DNA from: Vespula vulgaris
Taxonomy: Eukaryota > Arthropoda > Insecta > Hymenoptera > Vespidae
Reading direction: 5' to 3'
DNA: 64,000 nt
Assembly (NCBI RefSeq): GCF_905475345.1
Contig: NC_066591.1
Span: forward strand, 8,067,501-8,131,500
Part shown: one piece after another, positions 14,801-29,655 of the stretch
Numbering within the stretch: position 1 is the stretch's first letter
Layout of the letters: each line of letters begins with the position of its first letter
Program-made: the position numbers and the translations under genes
Notes under the pieces: model-generated
Databases searched by the model: none
What the model saw: the letters and a program-made list of their open reading frames with translations, nothing else
What the model was told of the DNA's origin: nothing

Positions 14801-15332
14801 CTCTTTTTTTTCTTACTCCTATAATATTTTTTTTCTTCTCAAGAAGAAGAGTTCTTTTCATAGCGGCATATAAACTTTTTCTCTCTCTCTCTCTCTCTTT
14901 GTCTGTCCGTCTGTCCGTCTGCCTGTCTTTCTCTCTCTCTCTCTCATTCTCCGTTTCTGTAGTTCTGGCATTGTTAATAATAGAGGTAAATCGAGGCAAT
15001 TGGCTCGATGACGGTATATCCGATATCGGCGAATAATTATCTAGACTTCGAGTAGAAAAAAAGGGGGATGCAAACGAAAGAAAAGATTATTTTACCTGAG
15101 CATCTGTTTTATTTTCGGGAAACGATCGATGTGTCGTACGAACGATTCTTTGGTTCTTCAATTTTTCTTTCTTCCTATCTTTCTTTCTTTCGCTCTATTT
15201 CTATTTTTTCCTTTTTCTTACTCGTTGTCGCAAAAGTTTGTTTTTGCAACGAGATGAATACGCGCATAGGTCGAAAAAATATCGTTCCGTGTAAAAAAAA
15301 AAAAAGAAAAAAGAAAGAAAAAGAGAAGAGAG

Positions 15333-15370
<38 letters not shown>
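15333..15370. repeat. (GATA)n microsatellite
   Basis: Nine GATA units within a longer purine-rich stretch (15290-15450). Confidence 0.95.
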
Positions 15371-15371
<1 letters not shown>

Positions 15372-17060
15372 GAAAAAAAAAGGAAAAATCGAAGACAAAA
15401 AGAAGGAAGAGAGAGAGAGAAAGAAAGAAAGAGAGAGAAGGTAAAAAAAAATCTCTCTATTTTGCCTTCCATTCCATCGATACGAATTGGCGATGTGCGA
15501 CGCTAGGACCGCACGTCGTTTCTGCGTGTGACTTCTCGACTTTGTTTTCCTCGTAAATTGAATTTTTTCATCCTCACGAAAAGACCACGCGTTTCGAAAA
15601 GGGAAACAGAAATAGTGAAAAAGAAAAGGAGAGAGAGAGAGAGAGAGAAAACGCGATAACAAATCCCCAAATACTCATGATAGTGACGTTTCAACGTTCA
15701 AACTTTCCTTTCCTTTTCCGCAATCGTCAAGTTTTATTTATTTATTTTTTTTCTTTAAATACATTTTTCTTTATTTTGTAGCTTTTTCCTTGTTTTTATT
15801 TTTCTCTCATTCTTTCTTCCTCCTTCGTTCCTCCTCCTGTTCTTTCGACCTTTCGAGATATATCCGCTGCATTTTCGTATTAATTAACATAACGTCGTAA
15901 CGTAACGTCACGTTAATTCTATTTGACATACGTCGATCGATAACACTTGAAGTTTCTCTCTCTCTCTTATTCCCATTCTCCTCTGATATTTTATTAAACA
16001 TCACACTTCAATTTATATTTGTTTAATAATTTTCATAATATGTTATATTAATAATCGTTGGTATATTCTCCATTGGATCCATTACATTCAATTGATATTA
16101 TTAATAATAATTTAAATCAAATTTAATTTCACTTCGTTCTCTCATAAAATTTGAACGTTCTTCCAATTTGAAGATGAGAGAGGAAGGAGGAACAGACGGG
16201 GTAGAACCATCAAACTATATCGCAATGAATCAAGGGAAACAGATGGTTGACGCAACCCGCCAAATATTTGAAAATACAAATATGTTAGCGCGTGCGTGTT
16301 ATATCTCTCTATTCTCTCTTTCTATATCTGAAACCCTATGGCAAGTGTTCACTCTAAAATATAGAACGCTTTATGAACGATATCGACAGTTTCTGTTTGT
16401 ATGCGAGTACGCGCAATGATTTCGTCATTGTTGAAACGGTAAACGCGTCGACGATATATTTGAAACATTTCTGGTACGTCGATTTGCGCTATCCGTCATA
16501 TGGCAACTCGAATAACACCAACACGTTCCACCGTTACACGATTTTTGATTTCCGTTTGTGTATGAAAAGTGAACGGAGTCAGAATCGGACGTTAAAACTC
16601 GACGAATGTATTGGGTGTTTAACAAAAATAAAAAAAAAAAAAGAAAAAAAGTCAAAGAAAAAAATGAAAAAATAGCTATAGCCGCTTAAAAGATATTTCA
16701 CTTTTTTTTTTATTTTTCTTTTTACTTTTGTTTGTTTTGTTGTTGCTTTTTCTTTTTTTTTTTTATCAGTAAAAACGTTCGAAGTAATATAATGTATCAT
16801 GTAATAAAAATTAAAACATAGAGTTTTGCGAAAGTCGTGTATTACGAGACGTGTAAGTAACTTAAATGAAATGAAATTTAATTTGAATACACTCGCTTCG
16901 TATCTCTTGAAGTAGGTAGAGTGCGATAAAAATAAAAGTTATGTTTACATGAGGACATTGCTTTTAATCTTGAGATATTGTACGGTAGTACTTTCAGAAA
17001 ATGTCTCAACTTTTTTAGAAAACTCAACATACATATACGTGGATCGATACTCGATTTGGC

Positions 17061-17065
<5 letters not shown>

Positions 17066-17103
<38 letters not shown>

Positions 17104-17119
17104 TCTCTCTCTCTCTCTA
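17066..17119. repeat. (CT)n microsatellite
   Basis: About 26 CT units with one CCC interruption. Confidence 0.95.
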
Positions 17120-18163
17120 TTTCTCAGAAAACGTTTTAAAATCTTCCAAACGAAGAACGATAGCGAGTAACAGCGAAGTCACTTTTCTCGTACAGACCTA
17201 TCTAACTATGTATGTATGTATCTAGGAAGGGCCCAGCTTGGATTTTACCTCCGTCGCGAAATAAAGTTTTCCTATAGATCGAATTAGCCCGACAAGCGGA
17301 TTGAAACGAAAGTTCGGCCCTTTGTTCGACCGAAAATGCGATGTCGTTGTAACTTTTCCGTTAAATTCGTACGGTAGAACGAGAAGAGAGAGAGAGAGAG
17401 AGAAAGTGGAATAAATCAGGAAGGTACGTCGTTGCTGGCGTATACGTGAAGTTAGTAATAGTAGCAGTAATAGTAGTAGTAGTAGAGTAGTAGTAATAGT
17501 AGTAGCTAACAAAGCTATTAGCAAAGTACCTGTTAAGTCGGTATTATGACATATATAGTAGGAAGTATCGATTATGCCTTGCATTTATCGAACGAACATA
17601 GGAACATAGGATTATCAAATGTGCATTCTGCATAATCTCTATTAATTCGTTATCAAATATATATATATATAGACACATATGTATATATTTATTTACTTAA
17701 TATTTTTCATCTCTTATAAAATTATTAATCAATAATGAACAAAGTGAATATAAACAAAAAAAAAGAAAAGAAAAGGAAAATAAAAATAAAAATGAAAACA
17801 AAAAGTAAGAAAAAAAAGCAAGAGAATAAATAAATAAATAAAAAAAAAATGATCGAAGACAGGAGACACGAATAGGTATAGTATACATAGGTGTACATAT
17901 CTCGATGTATTGTATACTTTGAAAAGTCCAATTCATCTTCCAGAAATAGCCGTCCGAGGAAGATAAAGCCAAAATGGAGTCAGTGGTCGGTCTCAATCAG
18001 AATGGCACTATCGGACACTGACGTTCTGCTAATCTCGTCCCGGTAGCTCGAGGAACATGGCCTGATACGTACGCTCTGTGTACCGATAATTTAGCCCAAT
18101 TTACTATTCCAAGCTGGCATAAATAATTACGACGATCGCGGTCGACGTGGTCGAGATGAATTA

Positions 18164-18164
<1 letters not shown>

Positions 18165-18224
<60 letters not shown>
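18165..18224. repeat. (CT)n then (CA)n compound microsatellite
   Basis: About 23 CT units pass directly into a short CACACA run and a TACA run. Confidence 0.95.
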
Positions 18225-18226
<2 letters not shown>

Positions 18227-18829
18227 TACATACTTTCTAACATACATTTCACATAGAAATATATATATATATATATCAAGAGCTTTACAAATCTTCGTTA
18301 TCACCTACCGTGAGTAATTCACAAGAGACGATAGAAGCTATGTGTCTACATATAGAAGAACGTCGTCGTCGTCAACGTTCGTCCTTTTCTCGTGAAATTC
18401 AAGAGAAAATGTGAAATGAAATATAAAACTTACGGCGATCTTTCTAGTATACGCAAGAGAATAATACCAGTCGGTATGAGTGAGAAAATGAAAGAACCAC
18501 GTTGGCAGCTTACGACTTTCAAGTTCGATCGTTCGCATCGATTCTTATCTTTCTATTCTTATTCTTGAGCCTTTTATAAAGGTAATTTTTAATATTTCAT
18601 ACATCGGCTTTTCCGTTCTGGTGCAGATATTACGTTGAAAATAAAGAAAGAGAGAGAGAGAGAGAGAGAAAGAGAGAACAGAGTAGTTCTCGATCTTAAT
18701 AAAATGCATCTTTTTCTTTCTTGTATAAAACACGAATCGACGATGGAAATTATTTAAAGAGTTACATTGAACGACAAGATACAGAGAGTCGATGTTATTT
18801 TATCTAGACAGGGTGAGTAAGACAGGCTG

Positions 18830-18860
<31 letters not shown>

Positions 18861-20103
18861 GATACGGACAAGGAAAGATTATCTTAGTTTCAAAAACTGC
18901 ATCAGGTGATCGCGTTTCATCAACCGTCCTGACTATAAATTACGGGACGCGGTTAGTGCATCGAAGCGGGCAAGGATGGATGGTGGATGGTGAAGTATAA
19001 AAATCGTTAAAAGAGTTTTCTAGTAGAGGAGACCCTTTCTTTGCTGATTGCATAAATTTTCGAAGGTGTTCTTTTATTTAGTTTTTCTTTTTTCTTCCAT
19101 TTTCTTTTTTCTTTCCTTTTTCTTTTTTCTTTCCTTTTTTTCTATTGTCTCTTTTCTCATCCCCCTTTCTTCTCTCTTCTTTTTATTTTATTTATTTTTT
19201 TTTTTATTTCTTTATTTCTTTAAAGAGGAAAAGCGCTACATTAGAGGGTAAGCTTTAAAACGGCGAAGCGTTACGAATTATTTTTATATACCTAATACAT
19301 ATTCTAATTCGATGTATTATCAAATAGAATAATATAATATTTGTTTGTATCACTCGATATGATAATAGTGATAACGTAAGTAATAAGTGATAATCCAACG
19401 TTTCGCTTAAATGCTTTTACCATTAATATAAACGTTGTCGTAACCATTCTGACTATAAGACTGTCGAAACTGATTAAGAATATTAGCTCGATTATTGGAA
19501 GAAAACGTTGATTCTCTCGAAAGCGAAGCTTTTCTCAATTTCACCTCTGCTTTTCTCTCTCTCTCTCTCTCTCTCTTTCAAACAGATACACATTTATATA
19601 CACAGTTTCACTTTCGCCATTACGTCGGAATCGATATACACGCGTTATCGAACGTTAAACTATCAAACATTTAACATTAAGAGAAAGAGAAAGAGAAAGA
19701 GATAAAGAGAGAGAGAGAGAGAGAGAGAGAAAGAAAGAGAAAAAGAGAAAGAAACTATGTGTGTATTTGCCTGTATATGTATATGCTTATGCGTCTGTAT
19801 CTACACGTATAAAGCTTGTTATAGATAAGGAGTGGGGATAGACGTAAAGGAGAAGGACGATATAACGGAAAGGACCAATCAAAGAGATAACTGGATTCCC
19901 ATTAAACCGCTTATAACTTAATTAATTTCGCGACGCACGTTAATGTAGCACACCTAACACACTAGATGGTGTTCTCTGCAAGCGATATCACGTGTAACGT
20001 AATTTCCTCGTTAAACATAGTTCAACGTATCGCACGTTTACACGCACATGTAACCAAGTCGTGGCCCATGATCGCGTGTGAATTTTCTCTACTCTAGTTC
20101 CCT

Positions 20104-20106
<3 letters not shown>

Positions 20107-20152
<46 letters not shown>
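20107..20152. repeat. (CT)n microsatellite
   Basis: About 22 CT units. Confidence 0.95.
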
Positions 20153-20155
<3 letters not shown>

Positions 20156-20192
20156 TGTCTTTCTGTCTCTCTCTTTACAAACCCGTTTGTAC

Positions 20193-20239
20193 GTTCGTTC
20201 GTTCGTTCGTTCGTTTGTTCGTTCGTTCGTTCGTTCGTT
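20193..20239. repeat. (GTTC)n microsatellite
   Basis: About eleven GTTC units with one TTTG interruption. It lies 40 bases after the preceding CT run. Confidence 0.95.
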
Positions 20240-20514
20240 GGTTGTGCCAACGTCACACAATTCGTCGAGGAAAAAATGCCATATCTCTGGCGATGTGTTT
20301 CCGTGTAGAGAACGCCATTGCCCCTAGCTGGGCTTCGTATTTATACGGCGTATATCAACGATGAAAAACAGCCTGTAACGCGGTACTCAAACTTTCGGTG
20401 TATCGAATTTTGTTTCGAACTCTCACTACTCGGGTTATATATTTTAGCGGTTTAATAACATTTCACAGTTCATCCTACTAGAGGGAAGGGTAAGAGAGAG
20501 ATAGAGATAGAGAT

Positions 20515-20560
<46 letters not shown>

Positions 20561-21221
20561 CCTTTCACGATATTATTACAGACAAGTTTATTATATAATA
20601 GAATTGAACAAGTAAATCCTCCAGGTAGTTGCAATTTTTTATTAACTACTTCTTCCATTTTTTCCCTCTTTCTCTATCTTTTTCATTTTTCTCTTTTTTT
20701 TATTTATTTATTTATTTTTATTTGTTTGTTTGTTTTATCCTTTACTTCAAACGAATAACGTTGTTTTGTTTATTAATTTATTATCGTAGCTTTAATATCA
20801 TCTCACAATACGAATCTCATAATACCACATTTCGTCAGCATAGTCAAGCTCCATTGATGTGTCATCTTTATGACAACGATCGCGAGAATATTGTCCTTCT
20901 TATTATTGTCTAGCGTAGAGACATGAATTTTATATACCGTGAATTTTCCATTAGCGTATCCGGAAACCATAAACAATGTCATTCCGAACCCTTCGAATAT
21001 TATGATGAAGAAATTTGTGAGAGCCCGCAATAAGAAGGAAATAGTTTGTTGATGACTTAGTCATAATGTCATGAAATTATTCTCAAAATATCTACATTCA
21101 TTACGTAGTTAACGATATTTTCTCTTTTCTATAGTTTCGTCCTATTGACGAGAGAAGAGAGTTGCTCGTTACCTTTGTTCAGTTTATCGAAGTGGAAAAA
21201 GGAAAGGCGATACTATAGATA

Positions 21222-21253
<32 letters not shown>

Positions 21254-21863
21254 GAGAAAGAGAGAGAAAGAAGGTCCACTTTGCGATGTAAATTTTCGTA
21301 GACGGAAATTTCATGTACTCGCAAAAGACCATTCGTTCCGAAAGCAAGAATATTTTCTATCTCTCTTTTTCATTCTGACCAACACTTTTTTCTATTTATC
21401 TCTCTCTCTCTCTCTCTCTCTCTTATTCTTTCCTCCTCCTCCCTCTTTCTCTATTATTGCGGAACGAGCACTTTAGAAACTTTCGATCGACGTGCAAAAG
21501 TGGCTGCATTTTCCTGTCCTTTCTTCTGTACCAAGAAACTAGTGATAATTATTCCACTTTGTACTTCTTATCTTTCCTATTAACTATCTGCATTAATATT
21601 GATTATTATGAAAATTTTAGAACGTGTTAAAAAATTAACTAGCAATAAATATAACGTTCGAAAGATTCGAAAGATTTACAATGACGGATGTAAAGATTAT
21701 CTCTGCATATTCTTACAATTATTCTTTCTACTATTTCTCTCTCTATCTTTCTTCCCTACTTTTTTTTATTTAAACGTAAAATTATAGTCCCATGGAAAAT
21801 AAAAAAGATTGAAAAAGAAGAACAGAAAGAAAGAGATAAAGACAGACAGACAGGCAGACAGAC

Positions 21864-21894
<31 letters not shown>

Positions 21895-24033
21895 GAAAAT
21901 AGAAAAATAGAAACGAAATCGGTGGAAGGTAGTCGACGAAGCGATAAGCAAATAGACGTTACCGTCGAGCAAGCAACAAGCAACGATCTCGCATCTCGCA
22001 TCTCTCGAAATGCTGCTTGTTGCCAGAGGCACCGAATTTTTCGGGTTAATTGGAATCGAGTCACGACTTCGTTTTTTATACCGTCGTTCTCCCCCGAGAC
22101 GCGTGCAACGCACAGCATTTACCGTCTTTTTCTCTCATTTTTTCTCTTTCTCTCTCTTTTTCTATATATCTAACCATACATACATACGTACATACATACA
22201 TATATATATGTATGTATATATTATATATATATATAGATATATATATTTATTTATCTTTTACTCTTCTCTAAAATCGACCCATCAACTCGCACACCAATTT
22301 ACATCAACGTTCCCTCCTCGTCGATGGGTTAAAATTTCGACGAAATTCTCGTATCGACGAGAATACCTATCTCTCGAAGTTTATTTTATGATCAGAGAGA
22401 AATCTCAACTATACAGGTTTCATCGTAATTCACGTAAGATAGGTATACCACCTATAAATAAATTTCAAGAAAATCGAAATAATAAGAGAACGTTCGTTCG
22501 AGTTATACGTTTCTTCGAGAGTTATATCCTCTTCTTTTCTTTTATATTCAAACTGATACAAACAGATAATAGCTATACGTTCCAGCAGAGATAACTGAGA
22601 ATTATTCTAATAATGATAATAATTATAGAAAGGAACGATTTATAATCGCTACGTTTCCAATGAAGTTTTTACATTAATTTCGAAATCGTAGAAATTATCT
22701 GGTAGTAAAGTACATAAAATACAAATAACATACGTGCGACGCTAAAGGGTGAATCAACTATCTACCCCCTATCTTACCACCATTGCAAACCCTTTTCTCA
22801 ACCCTCTCGATTCTCTTTCTCTTTACTAGTATCACCACCACTACCACGACCATCACCACTACTACCATCAGATGCAAACTGCGGCAATTATCCGAACCGC
22901 AGCTGCGCAGAAACTTTCCGTAACAGATCGCCTGGCGATTAATAACCTATATTAATTAGGACAAAACGTGGGAGTACGAATCGGAAGACGGTAAAATCCG
23001 TCGCTGCGCCATGTTGGCTCTTCGACCGCTAATTATTCTACGCCTGCCGTTAGAACCTCCGTTTTGTTTCAAACGATCGAAACCTTCTCGTACATATATA
23101 TGTGTGTGTGTGTATGTGTATATACATATATATATTACGTATGATACTTCACACTAATTGTAAGTCCAAGAGTAAACTTTCTTGTTGGATAGCTCTCTAA
23201 TCGATGAGGAAACATAAATCTAAAATGACAAGTATAACGAGTAAGCAATTTCTCTCGGCTTTTTGTCGTTCAAATGTTTTCATATCAATCGATATTTCAA
23301 AGAGGAAAAAAGAAGTAACCAATGAGTAACTTTTAATGATGTTTGCACAAACTTTGTTAAACGTATGTTGTTTTATCCTTTAAGAAACGAGTATATGTAT
23401 GAATATATCTATATATAAATATATATAGATAGATAGATAATAGAGTATAAAAGGTATTTGTCGTTTTTCAAATTTATTTTAACAAATATATATGTATCTA
23501 CATATTACATGCATGAATACATATCTACAATGTTCATTTAGCTTAACAGTCGACGTCAACGTAAACAGAAACTCGATGGATAGTAGGTACGGTAGACACC
23601 GAGGTCAACCGGCGCTCTACGTTATATATTTAGAGCAAACGATAAACGTTGATTATTATCTCACGAGCAGCGCGTGCGTCGATATGAAACATCGATCCAG
23701 GGAACCGTCAAATCAAATTAACATTTCACGTTTATAGCCCCGATTAGATATCCGTTAACTCGTGAGATAATATCGACCGAACGTACAATTTCGTTCCATT
23801 AATTTGTATCTCTCTGTATATCAATATTTAAATTTTTATACAGAGAGTCTATCAAATAAACATTGATCATATATAAAGCAATTTTTATCACAACATTGCG
23901 ATAAAACACTTTCTAATTTCCTAATATATAGATACACGCACGCACACGTGTATAAATTTGTATATATATATATGTCGAACATTACATTTTCTAATCAATA
24001 CATTTACTCTTCATCCCTTTCTTTTTTTTACAG

Positions 24034-24215
24034 GGTTAACGAGGATGGTTCCTGGGACGCAATGAAAGAAATAGTGACACCAACAAGCGCAACAGTTTAC
24101 ACGATCGAAAATTTAACACCATTCACGGTCTATAGCTTTCGCGTGGCGGCAGTAAACGCGATGGGCCGTAGCAAGGCGAGTCAAGCATCCTACTACATCA
24201 TCACCTTGAGAGAGA
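24034..24215 (+). CDS. Ptp99A: Ptp99A upstream exon A: second half of an FN3 domain
   Basis: Open exon of 182 bases after a pyrimidine-rich acceptor ending in CAG, ending at a GTACGT donor. It enters with two bases of a codon already used (first base G completes it) and leaves one base into a codon. The translation carries the typical C-terminal FN3 pattern: ENLTPFTVYSFRVAAVNAMG followed by a Ser-rich turn and a last strand ending in Leu-Arg-Glu. A possible N-glycosylation site (Asn-Leu-Thr) is present. The first half of the domain, which should hold the core Trp, must come from an upstream exon ending in phase 2. I did not find that exon in the first 24 kb. Present only in the long isoform. 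Confidence 0.88.
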
Positions 24216-25614
24216 GTACGTCTTTTTGTTCGATCATAATTGCTTTTATGTTCTTTATCAAAGAATTTCTCGTCCCTCGTTAGTTCCTTTTCCTTTCTTT
24301 CTTTCTTTCTTTCTTCCCTTCCTTCTTTTTCCCCCTTCTTTTTTTCTCGAATCGTTGATCAATCGTTTTCATCGTTTGCAAATGACAAATAAAACACAAA
24401 AAATAGAAAGAGAAAAAGAAGAAATGAAAGAGAGAGAGAGAGAGAAAAGAAATGAAAGAAAGAGAGAGAAAGAGAGAGATGGTTGTACCAAAAACGAATT
24501 CCACATTATAGAGACTGTGAGCAGGTGCGCAATGACTCCGCAAATCCTCCCTCGCAGAAGGATTAAATGACTCACGCTCTTCGGTCATTAGTAGCGTAAA
24601 GTAAACGGGTTTGCGCCTGGAGAGACATGAGAATAAAGGAGAGAGAAAGATAGAGAAAGAAGAGGAGGAGTAGTCGAAGAAGAAGAAGAAGAAGAAGAAG
24701 AAGAATGTTGAAAGTAGTTAGTCTGGTCGGTCCTTCAGGTGCGCGCGCGCTCGTGCACAAGCCAGGTTGTTGGCAGGGCCCGTGACTAAAGAGGCACTAA
24801 TTGCAGTGAGGCGCAAGAGTGGTGTGTGCAATTTTCTTTCTCACTTATTCTCATACATTCTCAACGTTTTCACCCTTTATTCTCTTTCTCTCTTTCTCTC
24901 TCTTTCTCTCCCTCTATATATATATATATATTTCTCTTTCTCTCTCGTCTTTCTCGTCTTTCTTTCTTCCACTCGACGTTTCAGTCTCGCACACCCCACG
25001 AGAGACGGAGAAAGAGCATAAGAGAAAGAGAGAAAATAGGTTGAGCCGTTGTACGCGCTAGCCCTATAAATTCTGTAAACGCAGCCAGGATTCAACGACA
25101 TATCCACCTGTATACTCCTGTACACTTCGTTCCTATGGTCGACAAAGTTTGCCAGCTCTCTGGGCGCCTTCGTAACGTACGTGAGCACTAACCTACCCTT
25201 CTCCCACCATCTCACCCCTTTCCTCCCTATCCCATCCCACCCTATCCCGTTCCAACCTCTTGCTCGACCTAAATTCCTCGTGTACCGATCGTGGGCTAGG
25301 ACAATTAGCGGCTTGGTCGTGCACGAAGAGGCAATTCCGCGCGACTGGAATTAGAAGGAAAGAGGAAGAGGAAGAGGAAGAGAAGAAGAGGTACAGGAGG
25401 AATAGAAAAGGAAGAGAAGAAGAAGGAGGAGGAAGAGGACTTCGAAATGGGCTCTTTGGAGAAAGAGAAGGACGATGTTGAGGTAGCTCGACCGAGATTT
25501 ATCGTCCGATCGAAAAGCCCTCGTTGCTTTTAATTAATGCTCATGGTGGTCCTTCTCTTTAGCTCAAAGATTCGCGCTCTTTAATACTTGACCCAGTACT
25601 ATGGTGTTACATTT

Positions 25615-25651
<37 letters not shown>

Positions 25652-26295
25652 GAGAAAGAGAAAGAGAAAGATACTGAAGGAATTCAAAGAATTTAATTAC
25701 ATTTATTTATTACTTTCGCGTTCAATCTTTCTTCTTTTATTTTGTTTCTTTTTCTTTTTCATTTTATCTTTTTCCTTTCTTTTTCTTTTTTTTTCCTTTC
25801 CTGTCCTTTATCTTTCCTTCTGCTTTCTATCTTTTGTGCTTGAAAATATTCTGATACTTCGAGGGTTGCTTCAGTGGTTGGTTAATGATAAATTTGAATT
25901 TCTTTTTTTCCATCACTTTTTTCGATGTTCAACCAAGTGATTTTTTTTTATATCTTCCTGCTCGAGGAAATATAACAGAACGTGGGTTTTCTTTCTCTTT
26001 CTAAATCTCTCTCTTTTCTCTTTCTCTTTCTCTTGCGATCTTTTTCGAGGGGGTAACACAGAAGAAGCGTAATTTCCGTTTTATCGCTGTAACGGCGCGC
26101 CATCCGTTCCAGCCTGATCGCAAGAAGAAATGGTGGCTTGCAAGAAGTTTGGCGTAGATCCATACAACTCAGCTTAGAGATGAGATGAGAAGGAACGACG
26201 ACGACGACGACGGCGTCTATTAGTTCTTGACGACGTGTTTCGTGTGACTTAAACGATAGAAAAAGAAATAAAGAAAGAGAGAGAGAAAGAGAGAG

Positions 26296-26330
<35 letters not shown>

Positions 26331-27673
26331 AACGCACGTGCAACAAATAGGTTCAACGATCAACCTCGAAATCAGAAAAAAAAAGGAAAGAAAAATCGAA
26401 TAATTCTTAAATAATTCTTTAAATAGGATTTATTTAAAAGGATAGAATCTATGTAGGATCTATCGGTTTATCGATCGATTATCGTGCGAATATGTAATCG
26501 ATAATAACTCGAGCGAGTAGTACGTTTCTTGTTGGGTTAACGAGGAAGCTTAATGAGTAATAAAAAAGAAAGAAACGATGCAGAGTCGTGTTCGTATATC
26601 GGACATTACCATCGCGTTATTTGGAAGCGACGAAGCGGAAAACTTTGGATGAGGATTTAATACGTACTTTTAGAGTTGTATGTATATATATATATATGTA
26701 TATGTATATTTGATATATACAATAATATATCTGTATATAATTTTTTCTCAAATATAATTATAAAAAAATATATATATATACACACACAATATAAATATAC
26801 GATGTATACAATATACATATATAATATATGTGTATATATATCTCTCTATATAATAAAATTATGTAGTAATCTCTCGTATATCGAACGAAGACATTCTCGT
26901 AGATGGAGCGATTTTACAGCTCTTCAATTTTCCACAGCATTGATTTCGTCAATTTTCACACACTTTTCAACGACTAATGCATACTTTACAAGATAGAAAG
27001 AAAGATAGAGCATAGAAAAAGAGAGAAAGAGTATAATAGAAAAATGGAGAGAGAGAGAGAGAGGGAGAGAGAAAGAGACGAATCATCGGGCAAAGCTTTA
27101 TGCATAGCACGATGTTCTCGCTCACTCTCGTCACATTTTGACGACACTTTTGATGACACTGTAAATCTAGGGACGTGCACGCGGCTAACGTAATAGTCGC
27201 TCTAAACTCACAATCAGGGGCTCGTTTTTAGCGTTTCTCGCGAATTGGGACGCGGAAATGCAGCAGACCCGAGCATTGTCGAATCCGAGGGAATGTAGAA
27301 TCAGAGCTATTAAACGAGAACGCAAGCACGCATACGTGCGAGCGATCGAGGATGCGTGTACGAGGTGCTGCTACTGGTGGTATAGAGCAAGAGGAAAGGG
27401 GGTTAAAGGGAATCGGGCCGGAGGGAGGAGGGGAGGATGGACACGAACGTGTACGTGAGCGTGTACATCGTGCGGTAGGTTCATTATGGTACCACGTGAG
27501 ACGAGAATAATTATCTAGTTATCGAGACTGACCCGCATCGGCGAACAAATGCGCTCGTATCGTCCTGGAATTGCGTGTACTTGTGTCAATAACTAATTTG
27601 AATACCATCCCGCCGACTGTCATCCGAAATCGTCTCTATCTGAAAAAGCCAGTTCGTTTTCTCTCTCTCTCTC

Positions 27674-27707
<34 letters not shown>

Positions 27708-29282
27708 CTTGTATATATGTATATACGTACATGGATACATGAGTATGTACGTACGTGCGCGTTTGTGTGTGTCTGTGTTTCTCTTTACCGTTCGAATAAA
27801 CTCAAACACATCGATCTGTTATTCAGTAAATCGCAAGAAAGTGATTTCGTTCGTACCAAGACAAAATTCGAAAATAATTATCGATCATCGCGAACATGAT
27901 CGTTATTGTACGTATAGATTGATGTACGATTAGAATGATTATCGATGGACATTGATACATTTGTAATAATCGTAGGATATTCATTTATTCCATTCTCGTT
28001 GTTACACAATAGAGATATGTAAATTAATTGAACAGAGAGATATTCACTTAATTGAAATTGAGTCATTTGTAAATTCTCAATACGTTTGTGATAATCGAAG
28101 GAGTAACGTGAGTTTATTTGATATTCGGTTATCTTGTTTCGTAGATACCTAACTAGCATTAATCCAATAAATTCATTGAACTGAAATAGGATGAAGCTTT
28201 AAAGTGTATTATCTTGATCATTCGATCCAGATAGAATGAATGAAACACGTGTAACGAGAACGTTTGTTTGTAAATGTCAATATCTCCTGTTGTAACTATT
28301 ACTACTACTACTATGGCCACTACTTCTACTACCACACTTTGTTCGACGTTTAGATAGTTACTAACTAAGAGACACACAATTCCCTCTTGCATTCATCTTG
28401 TGAACGTAGATACGATACCCCTTACCTTAACATTCTCTTGCATTTGCAGTTAGTTATCAGAATGTCATACGACGAATGAACGTATCTCTTATCAAGATAT
28501 CGAAACATAGAAATAAAGATACGTTTCCTTTATTTTTCGAGACACGTTCGTAACGTTTAACACGTGGGTCATCGACATAGTGGATCGAAATTAAAATCGT
28601 TATTCCTATCGTATCTTTATCGACTTTCAAGTTAATACGTAAATATCAATAGATACACGCGTAAAATTCATCTGCTTTTAGTTTGTACATACATTGGATT
28701 CTATTTCGTTCATCTAATTCAGCTTTGAATCAGCTTCGCGTGCGAAGCAACGAGAAAGTAGAGGTTTAAAGACCACAAGAGTGAAAGAGAAAGAGGGGCA
28801 GAGAGAGAGAGAAAGAGAGAGAGAGATAAATAGAGAAATTGGGTCCATACGAAAATGTGTGTGCTTATGTATACGTATATATATATATATACATATACAT
28901 GTATATATATATATATATGTATGTACGTATTTGTATACATACATATATACTTGTGTATATACATGTGAGTAGTGCGTTGTACAGGACGGGAATTCACGAT
29001 GGCTTAAATGAAAGCCCACGCTCCCGGATCAATAGGGCACCAACGAAACTTCTCCTACCACTTTGGTCCAGCTTCGATACGCGTATATCGCTTCTCGTTC
29101 CCGTTTACGGACCTCGTTCGGCTGTCCACCATAAATATATAGCGCAACCGAGCCACCAATTAGCCATCGGCCCACCCGTCGACGTGGCATCCGAGTTAAA
29201 GTTCCCTCTCGCCCTTTTACCAAAGCACCGTTAGAAAATTAGAGGCGTTCTAGTATACTACAAATAGCTACCTTCTTTCACG

Positions 29283-29367
29283 TATATGTGTGTATATATA
29301 TATATGTATATGTATATGTATATATATATGTATATGTATATATATATGTATATGTATATGTATATGC

Positions 29368-29431
<64 letters not shown>

Positions 29432-29438
29432 ATGTATC
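29283..29438. repeat. (TATATG)n hexanucleotide array
   Basis: About 25 TATATG units over roughly 150 bases. All three forward frames are open through it and encode Tyr/Met/Ile/Cys/Val runs; these are not genes. Confidence 0.95.
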
Positions 29439-29655
29439 TATTGGTTCTCAGTTTCCGATACCCAAGAGGGATTTTGTGATCGTCTTACAGATTTTCATGG
29501 AAAGATACTCTTCGATATTATTATTATTTTTATTATTTCTTTCTTTTTACTTTTTCAGACGAGAGTTTGGAGGTTTGAGAGGACGAAAAGAGATGGTAGA
29601 ATTTTTATCGGTACCACGAATTCGTACGATTTTACGAAATATCAAAATGAATGAT

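Larger units (their letters stand above)
7334..24033. other. No gene seen: intron or upstream sequence of the long isoform
   Basis: Contains CA, TA, CT, GA, CTA, ATT, GATA and GTTC repeats. Repeat-free complex patches lie at about 8100-8880, 11280-11870, 12880-13110, 16160-16600, 17940-18160 and 22860-23080; these are candidate enhancers or old transposon relics, but no motif proves it. I looked for an exon carrying the first half of the FN3 domain that ends at 24215 (phase-2 end, core Trp) and did not find one. Confidence 0.65.

Noticed and set aside
16168..16675. Two overlapping forward frames (83 and 100 codons) of ordinary composition
   Set aside because: No recognised domain, no splice partners in phase with the receptor, and the second ends in a Lys run from poly-A sequence.
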